A stretch of 64,000 nucleotides of DNA from Gadus chalcogrammus (GCF_026213295.1 NC_079428.1:9739302-9803301), one strand, 5' to 3'. Positions 26,078 to 39,451 are shown, numbered from the stretch's first letter. Notes: generated from the sequence alone by a model not told the origin. Program-made: numbers and translations.

Positions 26078-28715
26078 TGCGGGACGTTAGTGGAGAAAAA
26101 CGAAATGGGAGGCGTCAGAGCTGTTCAATTGTAACATTGCGTTGAGATGGTTGCTAAAATCGATTGGACTGCTAAGATGTGGAATGGAGTTAAAGCAAAA
26201 ATGAAGCAGAATGACATCTCGAACAAGAGCCTTCTTTTTATACTTTTCGGGGGTCACGCCCTTACCAGAAGATTCATTTCTTCCCGAAGCTCTGGCTGTT
26301 CTGATTTTTATTTTGAAATGCTGTCCTATTTTTACCTGAAATGGGAAAATGTATTTATTCTTCAAGTATTCATCATTTATAATAACAATTAGTATTAGTA
26401 TTATTAGTATTGTTGAATTATTATTTTATGGTACTTTCTTTGCTTGATTTCAGTCAGCTGTTGACTCTATACAGACATTGACGGAACTACTCGGCAAATT
26501 CAACATGAACAAGATGTTCCTTTCTTTGAGGAGATATTCTCCAACTGGAGCTCTTTGAGTTGATGTTGAATACCCTGCCTGGACTAAACGGTCTCTTCAC
26601 CACGCGGTGCTGGCAATACAAGAGCTTCAATTGATGCTCTCTCTCACTTTCCCTCCCTCCCTCTCTTTCCCTCTCTTCCACCCTCTCGCAACCATCCTGT
26701 GTCATACCATGGGCCAACTCTCAACGTAATGATTTTATTTTCTTAACTGAAGAGTGCCAAAACTGCACTTTGCATGCCTGTGCATTACTTTATCCTTCAG
26801 GCGCACTCAACGCTCCCCCCCCAAGCACCCCTCCTCCTCTTCCTCATCTTCATCATACTCTTCCTCATCCCATTCATCCTCGCTGGGTCTGCAGAATGTG
26901 AGATAGTCCTTACACAGTCAGTGTGTATGTGCTTGTCAGTGTTTACGTGTTTGTGTGTGTGTGTGTGTGTGTGTAGAAATGTGTGAGTGTGCGTGCGTGT
27001 GATGGTTTCTGTGTGTGTTTGTGTACACCAATGTGTGACAACAGTGTATGAGCGGTCACGCATGAATGCATGCATTCTTGCCCGTTTACATGTGCGTACA
27101 GTGTCTGCATGTGTGTGTGTAAGTGTGTGTAAATACCCATACACTTTCTCCATAGCGTCCACCAGGAGCTCCCACGCTACACCGGGAACAGCTACAGCCG
27201 AATAGAAAGAAAGCCTCGGTCGTGAAAGAAAGCCTCCGTCGCCAATATCCAGGATTCAGATGCTGTTGCCACGGTAATGAGTTTGGGGTCGAGGTTCAGC
27301 GCGCGGCGGCTAGCGAGCGGGGAAAGGAGCTAACGAACAGTGGCGTTATTCATAGCTTTGACGATCGTGACGGGGGATATAAAGAGGGGTAACAGTGGAG
27401 TGAGGGCAGGAGGAAGAGGACTTTGGTCCCACCAACGGTAATGGCGGAAGAATACGCATTTTTGTACCACGAGTCATCATCGGCCCGCTACGCTCCTTGT
27501 TGCCTCACGTGTTTAAACCTGAGGTGTGTTTAGATTAGATTACAATCTGTCTGTAAACCGTCTAAACCTTTTTTAGAGTTTCCCGTTCTTTTTTTCGTTC
27601 AAGATCTTTGCAGGGGTGCCTTCCCAAGGACAACGTCAAACAACCCACTGTATTCACCGTGGGTGCTCATTAGGGATACTTCATGACGCACACCATGAAA
27701 GCTACCTGAAGAAAAACCGCGGGGGATAAACCAAACCCAGCTTTCACTAACAAACCAGGCATGATCTATTCTCCGGAGGTGATCACCGCACTACCTCCTC
27801 ACCGTCGACACTGAGAAGCAAGACGCCCCGCTACGAGAGGAACGCGGTTACTATACGGTATCCGACTAGGGATCTGAGACGGATCTAGTAGAAAGGACAA
27901 AACTTCCGGGAAAGCTAGAAGCAGGGGATATACTGTGTAGCTCCAGACGAGTGTTCTTTCCCTTCTCCACCGTCTGTCTGTGGACGGTGAGGGATATAGC
28001 CAAAGATATAGAGATACAGAGACAGAGCGGCCGGGGGGAGGAAGAGTATGAGGTGAGTTAGAGGTAAAGGAGAAGGAGGAGGAGGAAGAGAAGGATGAGA
28101 CTGAGGAGGCGGTGGTTGCTGATTGAGATGTGACCCCCGTGTGATTGTTGCTGTCAGGGGGGGGATGTAGATGTATGAGCCAGCCATTTGTGCACGTGGC
28201 TAGTATTGCCTTCATCACACACACACACACACGCGCACACACACACAAACGTGTGTACGTGAGCTTGTATGCATTCAGATAAACATTAGGGCCGTGCAAA
28301 CACACACAGGTACACAGGTACACCCACCCACCCGCCGACACACAGTCATTTACTGTTTGCCTGTCCTTCACAGCTCTCTGATCTCCCCTCCCATCTCATT
28401 CATACGTGCGGATACAAAGGCGGCGACAGAAAGCGCATTGTGGGGACGGGGCGGCGTGCGCTCACACAGCGGCGCCCTGTGTCCGCGAGGACCCGCGCCC
28501 CCGCACGAACAGGACGGAATACCAAGTGGCCCACTTTCCCTTAGCGCTGCGCACAGACAAATGGACCAGTCAACCCACCCTACCCCCCCCCCCCACCCCC
28601 AACCCCCCCACAACCCCACCTACGCCTCCGTCTCCCACACCCCCACCCCCACCGCCCCTTCCAGCTGCACCACACTGACAAATGCTCTCTCTGTGGGTTT
28701 GGGTTCTGTGTGTGT

Positions 28716-28718
<3 letters not shown>

Positions 28719-28796
<78 letters not shown>
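28719..28796. repeat. (TG)n microsatellite
   Basis: A mainly perfect TG array, directly before the 164 bp tandem duplication. Confidence 0.97.
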
Positions 28797-28798
<2 letters not shown>

Positions 28799-28850
28799 TG
28801 TGGCGTGTGTGGGTGTGTGCTGTTGGGGCATGTGTGTGTGTTTGTTGGCG

Positions 28851-29215
28851 TGTGCACACAACATGGGTTTGCGCAAAAAGAGAGTCAAAGATAATCACTT
28901 CTGTGCATGGTTGTTTATTAATTTGCCTCCTGAGAAGCCAGCAGTGTGTGTGTGTTAGAGTTTCGATAGTCATTCACGTGAATGTATGTGTGTGTGTGTG
29001 TTTGTTTGTGTGTGTGTGCACACAACATGTGAAGGCAACTGAAGATAGTCAAAGAAAATCACTTCTGTGCATGGTTGTTTATTAATTTGCCTCCTGAGAA
29101 GCGTGCATGACTGTGTGTGTGTGTGTGTGTGCGTATGTGTGCTTCACATGCGTGTGCTGCGGAGGCTTGTCAAAGGGAGCCACTGCTGTCCACGGTTGTT
29201 TTTCTAATATTCATA
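28851..29215. repeat. 164 bp tandem duplication with a third decayed copy
   Basis: TGTGCACACAACATG at 28851 and 29015 starts two copies of period 164. A 46 bp core (28893-28938 and 29057-29102) containing TTATTAATTTGCCTCCTGAG is identical between them. A third, diverged copy starts at GTCAAAGG (29169). GT repeats make up the rest of each unit. Confidence 0.9.
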
Positions 29216-29559
29216 AATCATTGATATACTTCCTACAGTGCGCGTTCACGTCCGCCCACGGACACGTGCACGAGGTACAGATTAACCACCCACGGCTCAG
29301 AGCCGGTGAGTGCCGAATGCTCGGTGGAGCGGCAAAACTAACATTTTCCCCCAGCGTCCCAGGCTGCCCACCTCAGCCGTGACCTTATACCTCCCGCCTC
29401 ATACCTCCAGGAAGGTGTTAATGAGCTGCGGGCAACTTCCTGCTCTCGGATTGGCCGGGCGGCGTCGAAGCACGATCAAACGAGAAGGATGAAACAACGT
29501 GCTATTGGATGAAAGGGGAATTCCCTCGTCAAATGTTTCCACAAGGTTGTGCCTTTCAT

Positions 29560-29870
29560 CATGATACATTCTAGAAGAGGTGGGACAGGAAGTTATATTC
29601 TAGAAGGGGTTATAACAGGAAGATGTATTGTATAACAGGAAGTTATATTCTTGAAGGGTTGCTGAAGGAAGTTATATTCTAGGATGGTTTATGAAGGAAG
29701 TTATATTCAGAATGGGTTGCTGAAGGAAGTTACAGTCCAGAAGGCTTGCAACAGGGAGTCATATTCTAGATGGGTTGCAACAGGAAGTTAAATTCTAGAT
29801 GGATTGCTGAAGGCAGTTCAATTCTAGAAGGTTGTTATAGGAAGCTACATTGAAGAAGGGTTGTTACCCA
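29560..29870. repeat. Minisatellite of GGAAGTTATATTCTAGAAGG units
   Basis: About ten diverged copies of a unit of roughly 30 bp, with the sequence GGTTGCTGAA or GGTTGCAACA between the GGAAGTTA blocks. Confidence 0.9.
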
Positions 29871-30298
29871 TTGTGTGAGGCTTATTATGTAGAATTAAAT
29901 TCTAGAATTGTAGACAGTTTGTCTCTCCTTATTTAAAAAAGCCATTACCCAGCATGCTGGATAATGGCTATACTATACTTGCATGGATAGATGGATGCAT
30001 AGTAGAACACTAAAAAGTGTGTTTACATATGGAAGGCAAACAGATGGAAGATGGATCTCAGAGGCTGTTACTGCGGTGGGCTTTTCTCTCACGTCGGAGC
30101 TCCGCGTGGATCTGGCGGTTGCGGATGGAATCGGAGAGTGAGTGCGTATGTGTTCGTGTATGCGTATGAGATCAGACACTCCCAGCGCTGCTCAACTGTT
30201 CTGTTATGCAAACCCCTACCACCCCTTTCACACTCCATCCATCCACTCTGACAGTAGAATCTCTATTATCGTGTCCATTTTGCCCTCCGAGTGCCTGT

Positions 30299-30342
30299 GC
30301 GTGTGTGCGCGCGCGCGCGTGCGTGCGTGTGTGTGTGTGTTT
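30299..30342. repeat. GT/GC alternating array
   Basis: GTGTGCGCGCGCGCGCGTGC followed by GT units. It is a strong alternating purine-pyrimidine, Z-DNA-type sequence. Confidence 0.9.
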
Positions 30343-30734
30343 GTGATGAGTGAGTGCCACTCCTGGTCTGTCTGGTATATCTCATTGGGCACCAGGGGTC
30401 CCGATGGGTGGGGGGGGGGGGAGGAGGTGGGGGGGTAATAACACAGCAGGCCATGCAGACGACCTGCCAATCACCCAGCCTCATCCCGTCTCTGTGGTCT
30501 CCCTGTCTAACCATCACTTCTAACTGACGTGCATAAATATCCTCCACAGTCATGAGCGGGCAGTAGATAGGATGTCTGCTAAGGTGAGGTCTTGGGTGGA
30601 TACACAAAACCTATGATAAAACACAGCCAGGTTTGGAGTAGCTAAACTATATCCTGCTCGTTTCTGCTCCATCTCTATACAACTGTCAAATCCTACCTAT
30701 GGGTCTTCTCAAATGTTTCCTGGTGGTACAATTA

Positions 30735-30968
30735 AAATGTGTGCATGTGCGAAAGCGACAGCTGCGTGTGTGTCTGCATCTGTATGTGTGTGTGCATCTG
30801 TGTGTGCGTGTGTGAGAGTCAGCGCTTGTGTGTGTCTATGTGTGTGTGCATCTGTGTGTGCATGTATGTATGTATGTATGTGTGTAGGTGTGTGTGTGTG
30901 TGTGTGTATGTGCGTGTTTGTACGGCCGATGAGTCTGTGTGGTTCTATGCGTGTGTGTGCGTGTGTTT
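30735..30968. repeat. Imperfect GT-rich array
   Basis: GTGTGT, GCATCTGTGTGT and GTATGTAT units run for about 230 bp. Confidence 0.85.
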
Positions 30969-31291
30969 GACAAAGTGCTTACTGAAATCAGCGTCACCTT
31001 AAGGCACCTGGCACCCCTGACCGTTTGACAGACAGACATACAGACGGGGTGACAGACACACACACTGTTATTCCCATCAATCAGGGCTACGGCCGACCAG
31101 AGGGGAGGGATGGACAGACAGCATGCCGGTCAGGACATGCTGTCTGCGAGAGGGTAAAATAATTACGTTCCTTTCTTATTCCCAGCAGGGCTTCCGGAGT
31201 ACAGCAGGAAAAATAAATGAGCACCGTCATTCAAATGATTTCTCCTTTGAGGGAATGCTTAAATGATTTTCATATCTTATTTAATTGGTTT

Positions 31292-31395
<104 letters not shown>

Positions 31396-31460
31396 CTTCT
31401 TGCATGTGCTTGAGTTTGTCGAAGTGAGTATGTGTGCACTTGTGTGAAGGTCGATGGGAG

Positions 31461-31461
<1 letters not shown>

Positions 31462-31542
<81 letters not shown>
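31462..31542. repeat. (TG)n microsatellite
   Basis: A second TG array, 70 bp after the previous one. Confidence 0.97.
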
Positions 31543-31544
<2 letters not shown>

Positions 31545-31627
31545 CCCAAGCTTTAAATGTGGTCGTTCAGTAGCCACCAGGGGAGGGGTGGGTCAGACGG
31601 TCGCACATGACTGTGTGATGTTCCTAT

Positions 31628-31775
<148 letters not shown>

Positions 31776-34049
31776 TAGAAAGGGTTTGATGAGATCATAG
31801 AGGTGCTTCAAATTCAAGAGAGGCGCCGTTTGATGACACGTGCCTCTCATCTTCAAATGGACACACCTGCACATGTTTTTTTACGATAGTACTGTATATA
31901 AAGCACCACACACGCACACATGCACAACTGAAAGATCAAAAACATCGCCTTTGGGATCAAAACGCACTCACACGGCAGTTTTATACATTGCCCATGAAAT
32001 TTGATCAATCAGGGAAAATTGGAGCTGAATAGACACGCACATATCCAAGCACTCCACCGGTTTAATTCAACCACCCAGATGTTCTGAACTTGGTTGGAAA
32101 CACCCAGAACGACGACACACACAAACGGTCGCCGTGGTGACCATGCCTTTTTTCTATGAGGGACACAGGAGACAGTCAAGGCTTTCAGAACACTAACAAC
32201 TCTTCCATAACCATAACATGAACACACTGGAGTCATGTACACACACAGACGCACACAAACAGACACACACAAAGAACGAACAAAGTGATTGTGATGCCCT
32301 TGTTCTTCCGTTTCCCTCCAAAAGCGTTAAGTGTTGCATAACTGCGACGTAAGCTGAAGAGAGTTTGTTGGATTCTGAAAAAATAGACGCTCAAATAAGC
32401 AACAACAAAAGGTACAAATGAAAACACGGTGCAGAACACGGCCCAGCGGGAGCGGGAGGAAGAGGAGAGGGAGTCTGAGGTCCTTTCGTCATTGCCTGAG
32501 GGGCAGACTGGACTAAACGTTGTTTGTGGTTTCTCGGTTGGTATTGGCACAAATCAATGAGGCGAGGATGTTGGGACAATACGTGGACGACCAAGTGGGA
32601 CGGTGGAGGAGCGAGAGGTGGGCCACGTGGAAACAGCGAGCGAAGCCAACACAGTCTGAGTGACAGGCACACAGCGGAAACGCCTTTCTAATCATCGTCT
32701 CCCCATCGTGGCATTGGGAGGATACGAGCGTCTTGTTTACCCAGGAATACGAATTTTGAGACGTTAGTTGATCCACGTTAATGCAGATTATATTTGCCGA
32801 GCAAACTCAATGGGGGGTGGAGCGCGAAGCCTGTGTATCCCTTTGCCATGGCATGCGTTCTATCATAATGGTTTATCTGGTTATTATATTAGCATTGTGA
32901 AAATCCATCATTGTTGAATGCGTGGACACATTGGCAGGCAGATTACACGAATCCAGCAGTGCAAAGGTTCAGTGTTGTTCCGTGTGTACTATTTAGATAT
33001 AAGCAGTGTTTGTATACATCTGCCATTAATCAGTACAGTTAATTAAGTTCACAAGGCCACGGATGCAGGAAGCTAATTACATGCAATGAAACTGAAAAAT
33101 CACCCGCGCATGTTTACTGAGATGGTGTTTGTACTCCAGTGTGAGTAGTTACCCGCTGATAACCATTAATTAATCGGCTATTAATTGGGCCAACCATTTG
33201 ATAAATAAAGACAACCTTAGGCGGGTGAATGGATGGTTTGATGAATTGATGCATTAATTATGGATGGAGGCATGGGTGGTTGAATGAATCATGGATTGAT
33301 TGATCAATGAATGAGTGAGTGAGAGTGCGCATAGGAGCGCAGGCCTGGTGGGACGAAAGAACAGATGGCGGCATGAACGAGGTTGTCGCACAGCGTTGGC
33401 TGTCTGTCACTGCGATCAGGACGGAAAGGCAGAGGTCAGTAAATAACACTGTGTGACCTGGTAGATCCTGGCGTTCTTTTTCCCTCCAGAATACATTTTG
33501 GATTGAGTTTATTGATTGATGTCAGGTGTGGAGAAGGGAACCCGTTGGCTGGCTCCCAGGTTCAAAGACCCACTCTGAAGGAACCCGCCTCCTCTCGTCC
33601 TCAACCACACACACACACACACACACACGCGTACGAGGTCGCCCCCTTCTGCCGCAGTACCACACACAGGACGGCATCGACTTCAAACCCTGCATATTCA
33701 TCACATTAACGTGTGATTGCAGAATCCATCCCTGCCTCCTCCTTCTTCCTCTCCTTCTTCCTCTCATCCTCCGGCGTTCCATCCATCATAAACAGCTTTC
33801 CCTACCCCACTATAAGTTGTTTTTCCCCAGACATAACTGCCACCACCAACCCCATTTCCCACCCACCTCCCTTGGTCGTTTCGGGTTGTCACAGCAACCG
33901 AGGATTTACTTTCTTAATGATCAAGGGTCAAATACGTTCTAACAAACAGCTTCGGACCAACCCACAAATAGAGGTCAGAAACGCAATTCCATTTTCCCCA
34001 TAAACTCCCTCTTTAACTCAGAGTTAAAAGTGAAACAGAGACAGGCCCA

Positions 34050-34130
34050 CACACACACTAGACACACACACTACACACTACACACTACACACACACACAC
34101 ACACACAAACAAACCACACACACACACAGC
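34050..34130. repeat. AC microsatellite with CTACACA units
   Basis: CACACTA units alternate with plain CA repeats. Confidence 0.9.
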
Positions 34131-35137
34131 CACCCAGAAACCAGTGTTGTACAGCTTATCTCTGTGCTCAGTGCTTAAGCAGCAATACTTATGCCAACAA
34201 GTCTATTAGCCTGTCACGCTACCTCTGCCCCTTTTCCAGTCTAGCGCGCGGAGATGACTGAGGAATACTAATTGTCCTTAAGCCCTGCCAGGCCAAGGTC
34301 TTTGACTTGCGTCACTGGGTTGCACTTTTTGAAAATAAGACTCCTTTCAAAACACGTCGACTCGCTGCCCTCCTAATACACACCCAGACGTTTCCCGTCT
34401 GGCTCCCTAATTTATATTGGCATCCCCAAATTCATTTCAAGAATGGAAACATTTTCATTGCTTATTTTTGGTCGTTTACCGCTTAATACTGCTGATATTC
34501 ACTGGTGGTGCATGGTTGAGGAAGTATGAAATTGAAGCGTTGCGTTGCTATGCCATGAGCGGCTGCCTATGAGAATGTACTTGAAACTCCCACGACGTGA
34601 CTCCATTTGAACTGCGATCCTCTAAAGCACAACAATGCAAATTGAAATAAATCAGCCCGATAGTTCACCACTCACACCGCTCAATCCCCCGGCTTGGCTT
34701 GACGGAACCCAAACCGATGTTTCTTGTTCCCTTCTTAGAGTACTCTCTCTCCAGAGAGATCTACAGGCTCACACACACAATAAAAAGTGTCGACAGAGAA
34801 AACCTCTCTGACAATCATGTTTCAGCATCCCACTTCTCCCCGGGAGGGGCCGAGGTGCCTGCGTACGTCTGTCACAACATCGGCGGATCACGTGGAGTTG
34901 CCGGCGCCACAAGAACACAAACCGAAGGCACATTGAAACCCCAAAATAATCCTACAGAATGAGAAGAGCCCACCGGACACACTAGAGGAGGGAACAGCCG
35001 CGCTTATGTGCTAGCTCACCGGCCGCTGAACGCAATTCAGGGCTAGGTTGGCCGGTTTCGACACACTTTAGAGCAACATAACACAGTGGCTTGCTAACGC
35101 TAATCGAGCTAGGCGGCCGGCCAGAGCGCAGGCCAAC

Positions 35138-35138
<1 letters not shown>

Positions 35139-35172
<34 letters not shown>
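35139..35172. repeat. (AC)n microsatellite near the EGF exon donor
   Basis: On the transcript this is (UG)n and starts about 80 nt after the EGF-C exon donor. Confidence 0.95.
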
Positions 35173-35174
<2 letters not shown>

Positions 35175-35252
35175 CCGTCAGCGGCGGACGGAGGAGGCGC
35201 TTAGCCCCCGACGACACGACAGAGAGAGAGAGCCCAGCAGGGGGGTGCTTAC

Positions 35253-35372
35253 GGTCGCTGCAGAAGGAGCCTCCATAGGACGTCATGGTGCAGTCGCAGC
35301 TGAAGCCCTCCCACTGTTGGAGACACACGCCCTGGTTGTAGCAGGACTCCTCCGTACAGGTGGTGCTGGGTC
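35253..35372 (-). CDS. nrxn2: nrxn2 exon: third EGF-like domain (EGF-C)
   Basis: This 120 nt exon has phase 1 introns on both sides. Its 39 whole residues run from [20 protein letters not shown] through [14 protein letters not shown] to SFCSD. The six cysteines have spacing C-x4-C-x5-C-x8-C-x1-C-x9-C, the pattern of an EGF-like fold with three disulfides. It sits between LNS5 and LNS6 in the extracellular region. The acceptor is CACCCAG at 35374-35373. The donor is GACC|GTAAGC with GT at 35252-35251. The final lone C would pair with the next exon to give Pro (usually PGTTYIF at the start of LNS6). Compared with remembered mammalian NRXN2, the end of the domain reads GGSFCSD where mammals have GGPVCND. 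Confidence 0.96.
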
Positions 35373-36229
35373 CTGGGTGGAGCAGAAGGAGTCAAGGGGT
35401 CAAGATGGAAGTTTGATCCGAGTTCGGCCCCCCGACGTCCCCAGTCTAACCTAGGGTAGGGTGTCCCTTGAGCAAGATGCCGTACCAGCCCTACTTGCTA
35501 CCATTTGACTTAAGACTTATTTTTGTCCTTGTGGGACATAGTGTTTTAATAATAGGTTTGTGAATTCACCGCAAGTCCTTTGGATGAATCTGCAGAAAAA
35601 AAGTTGCTTTGTCAAAAAGAAAGAAAGTTGGAATCGTCATTATAGTCATTGGATGCTTTCCAAAGGGACTTCTGACACACGACTTTATGGAGCAGGTAAG
35701 GGGTTGCATCGGGGCTGTGGGCATTGGGGGACCAGGTCCTGTATCGCTCTGGTGGGAGTCGGCCAAGCTAACCACTACACCCCTCTGCCTGCCGCCACAT
35801 GAGTTCCGTTCCTGTTCACTTCCGTCAAGCCCTTTAATTACCTCCTAGCAGTCGTGACATGTTTTTTTCAGCAGTTCCAGTGTGGCATCGCACCGCGCTG
35901 TTAAACAACAACCACAACAAACAAAAGATAAAGAAACCCAACCAAAAAAAAAAAGAAAGCAGGAAAAGAAAAATGACAAAAACGACGTGGAGAAACGGTA
36001 ATCAGATTCATAATAGCGTCTGTTGGCCGGGCTGGCGCTGATTTGATTAAGGCTGCTTAGAAATGTATTCAGATGGAGTCGGACATTAATTCAAGGTTGC
36101 AACCTGCCGCGGCGCTGGCGAAGCTAGCGGCCCATTTGACTTGGAGATGAGGAGGAGGAGGGGGAGGGGGGGGGGGCGGGCACCTTGGGGTCCATATCTC
36201 CGCTGAGGGTGTGTGTACGCAGAGAGCTC

Positions 36230-36613
36230 CCTGGGTGTCTTTGTGTGTGTGTGTGTGTGTGTAGAGACTTCCCTGTGTGTTTGTGAGAGTGTGTGCAGAG
36301 ACCTCCCTCTGAGTGGGTGTGAGATGGGTGCATGGGTGTGTGTGTTGGTTTACCTGTGTGCATGTGTATCAGTTTGAGTGCGTACCTCTGTGCATATGTA
36401 TACCAGTGTAAGTGTGTGTCTGTGTGCATGTGTTTCTGTGTGTGCGTGTGTGTGCATGTCTTTGTTTGTATGTGCGTTCGTCTGTGTTTGCTCAAGTGTG
36501 CACTTGGGCAAAATTGTCTGTGAATGAGTGTAGATGGATGGATGTGCTTGTGATTGTGCAACTCAGGCTCAACCACCTTTGTGTGTGTGGGTGTGAATGT
36601 TTCCGTGTGTGTG

Positions 36614-36648
<35 letters not shown>

Positions 36649-36683
36649 ATTTCTTTGTGTGTGCGTGTGTGTGTGTGTTGGCT

Positions 36684-36740
<57 letters not shown>
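36230..36740. repeat. GT arrays and a GAGACTTCCCT minisatellite
   Basis: Three copies of GAGAGCTCCCTGGGTGTCTT-like units (36219-36320) are followed by GT-rich DNA with clean arrays at 36616-36647 and 36688-36737. Confidence 0.85.
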
Positions 36741-36744
<4 letters not shown>

Positions 36745-37269
36745 GTGTACATGGGCATCATTTTGCGTTGACGAGCGTGCAGATGGATATATTTGCGTGC
36801 GAGTGTGCGTACTCACAGCCATCCACCTCTGTGCAGGTCCGTGCGTGCATGTGTGTGTGTGTGTGTGTGCGCTTGCGCGTGCGTGTGCACGGCGCCTTGC
36901 TCCTACGCACGGCCATGGATGGCTAAAGACATTTAAATTGTCAATTAGAAGGAGCCCAGCAGCCGTGATTTCTCGGCGGGATGCGGGGCCACTCGGCGGC
37001 GGATCGCAAGAATTAAACGCGATTGGTTTGCGTTTGAAAAGACCAACATTTCTTCAGGGGGAGATGAGTGGCAGGCGCAGCAGGGCGGGTTCTCCCCCCG
37101 GGAAGCGAACGGCCTCTTCTCGGCATGCTGCGCCGTTTTCATCAGGAAGAGGGGAAACCACCGGGGAGGGGAGTGACGTACTTTTGTCTTCCAGCCCCGG
37201 ATCCGGAGGAGTTCGTGTTGGTAGAGCTTTCCTGGTTACTTGGACGCGCGGCTGTCAACTGCGGAGTTG

Positions 37270-37440
37270 CTAAAGGATGCAATGGTTTATTTTGGGGAGG
37301 GTTTTATCCAAAGTGACAGGGGTTCTATTTGTAGGAGCGTAAAGGAGCAGAATGGGGTCAGAGGGGGCGTCTTGCTCGAGGATGCCTCCAGGTTAGACAG
37401 TGCCGGGCATTGGGGATTCGATCCCAAGACCTTTTTGCTC
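37270..37440 (+). mobile_element. SINE-like fragment
   Basis: GGTTTTATCCAAAGTGACAG, then GCGTCTTGCTCGAGGATGCC, then GGGGATTCGATCCCAAGACC matches the tail, body and B-box order seen in the SINE at 18262-18492, much diverged. Confidence 0.4.
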
Positions 37441-39079
37441 CGTGTCACCCTTACCTTCGTACAAAACAGATGGAAATAGTTTCACTTCAATATGTGATTT
37501 ATTTTTATTAGTCTTGGAGTTCATGGTGTTTAAGCTAATTTGCTATGTTTTATGATCTTTTTTCATTCCAATTTAAGGTGTAAACCACACAAGGCTGACT
37601 GAGGTTATATTTTCCATCTCAGAATAATTACGACTAGATTGAGATAATATGAATTTGATCTAATCATTAAGGGACAGAAGGATAGATCTTAATCTATCTG
37701 ATGGCTGCGTGAGCAGAAATACCTTTAAAACACAGAATATCAAGGCATCGTGGTGCTGATGGGGGATAGTGGGGGTGGGGGGCCTCATTAAAAACCCAAT
37801 TAAACGCAAGCATCTCCAAACAGACACGGTTCAGCGCCAGCCTAATTTGTTTCCGCTCAGATAAACACTCATGTGTGGTGCGCCGCAGAAACGGACCAAT
37901 TAAAAACACACCGACAGTGATAGGAGACAAAAAATAAAAGACATCGGATGGATTTCAAATACGAGAATGGAAAAAACGAAAAAAAAACTCCCAAAACATT
38001 TGGTACGGTGTCCGCCTATCCTCCCGACATATCGGCAAATAATTACTGGCTAATAACGATCTCTCAATTGAGACGCAGAATGAGTGCAGCTTTAGTTCGG
38101 AAGGGGCGTGGCTCGGAACCACTTCAAAGCCGCTTCCTTTGGGTATCGGTCACGGGTGCGCCGCGGTTTCGTTTAAGCGTGGGCTCTATGGCGGGATGGC
38201 GGTGGGGGAGGCGTTTGGCGTGCGTTTGGCGGAGCGTTTGAAACCGAAGTCTTGCTCCGGGTTCTGATTGGTGCGCGCCCAATCTGTTTTTGGGGACAGT
38301 CGGATGGGACGGGTAAGAGGCGGAGGAGCCAGCCGCCGTCCCCTGCTGTCACCTGCATCCACGCGGCGAACAGCTGCCGACAGTTTGGAACATCTGGTCG
38401 GCGTGGCAACCGCGAATGGTGGGAGAGTGGAATAGAGACAGATAAGATAGGATTTTTATTTTGGTCAGCTGCTAAAAATATAGCAGGTCTGTTCGTTATT
38501 GTTCATATTTGTTTAAGAGTGCGCCTGAATGAGCATTGAACAAGCGATATATGCCAAATGTAGTATCTGTCTTTTAAACCAACTCTGCCCTTCCACACTG
38601 TTACAAAGGTCCCCGGGAACACAACACCTTCACTCTGAGAGGCGAATCAATGAGACCAATGAATATTTTGTGCCTTTACTCCAGCACTCTGGAGAACTTC
38701 AGATCCAGAAGGTGGACATCGATGTAGCTTCAGCTGGAACTGAGCGTGTCTAATGGGATTCAGCTGAAAAGATATTGACGCGTTCGATAAAACACAAAAT
38801 CTGAGGCTTTCAGTGTGGCCATGAATGCGCCCGGCGATTTGCTCAGAGTATTCCCGTACGATTTCTAAAGCAAAGTCCAAAACATGTCCAATTATCAATT
38901 TTTGGTGCGTTCTATTGTTAGGCAGTATGGCTGTCCATATCGAGGGCTGTGGGGAGGGATTCTGCCGCCTTAATGCTTGTGTGGGACACAGTGTGGGAGT
39001 GAGTAGAGTGAGCGACTGGGGAAAGGTTAAGGCGAGAGGAGTGAGCAGGAAGATCGAAAGATTGAAAGGAAGACCCAAA

Positions 39080-39400
39080 TATCTTATAATGAAAAAATAT
39101 ATTAAAAAAAAAGGAAAAAAGGAAGGAAGAAAAGAAGGTAAGAACTAAGAAGGAAGGAATGAATGTAAGGAGCCATCCAACTCGGCCCTCCGGGGAAATC
39201 AACCCGGGCTCTGCTGGCACTGCAATGTACTGAGGGCAGGTGACAGCACCTCCCCCTGGCAGAGAGACAGAGGCACAGAGAGAGAGAGAGAGAGCGAGAG
39301 ATGCAGAGAGGCAGAGAGACACAGACACAGAGAGAGAGAGAGAGAGAAACTGACAGAGAGTCAAAGAGACAGAGAGAGAGACAGAGACAGAGACAGAGAC

Positions 39401-39451
<51 letters not shown>

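Noticed and set aside
28294..29085. 263-codon open frame
   Set aside because: It joins a C-rich stretch, a TG array and the 164 bp duplication. It has no protein-like composition and is on the strand opposite to the gene.
28851..29102. Repeated unit considered as a CRISPR or phage attachment structure
   Set aside because: There are only two or three copies, with GT repeats between them. A tandem duplication explains it.
32391..32672. Minus-strand frame with a Leu-rich start, tested as a signal-peptide exon
   Set aside because: It has no neurexin-beta motif, and the hydrophobic parts are broken by Arg and Pro. It was judged to be chance.
36554..37273. 239-codon Cys/Val-rich frame resembling a cysteine-rich secreted protein
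   Set aside because: The cysteines come from TGTG repeats. The non-repeat tail shows no recognisable family.
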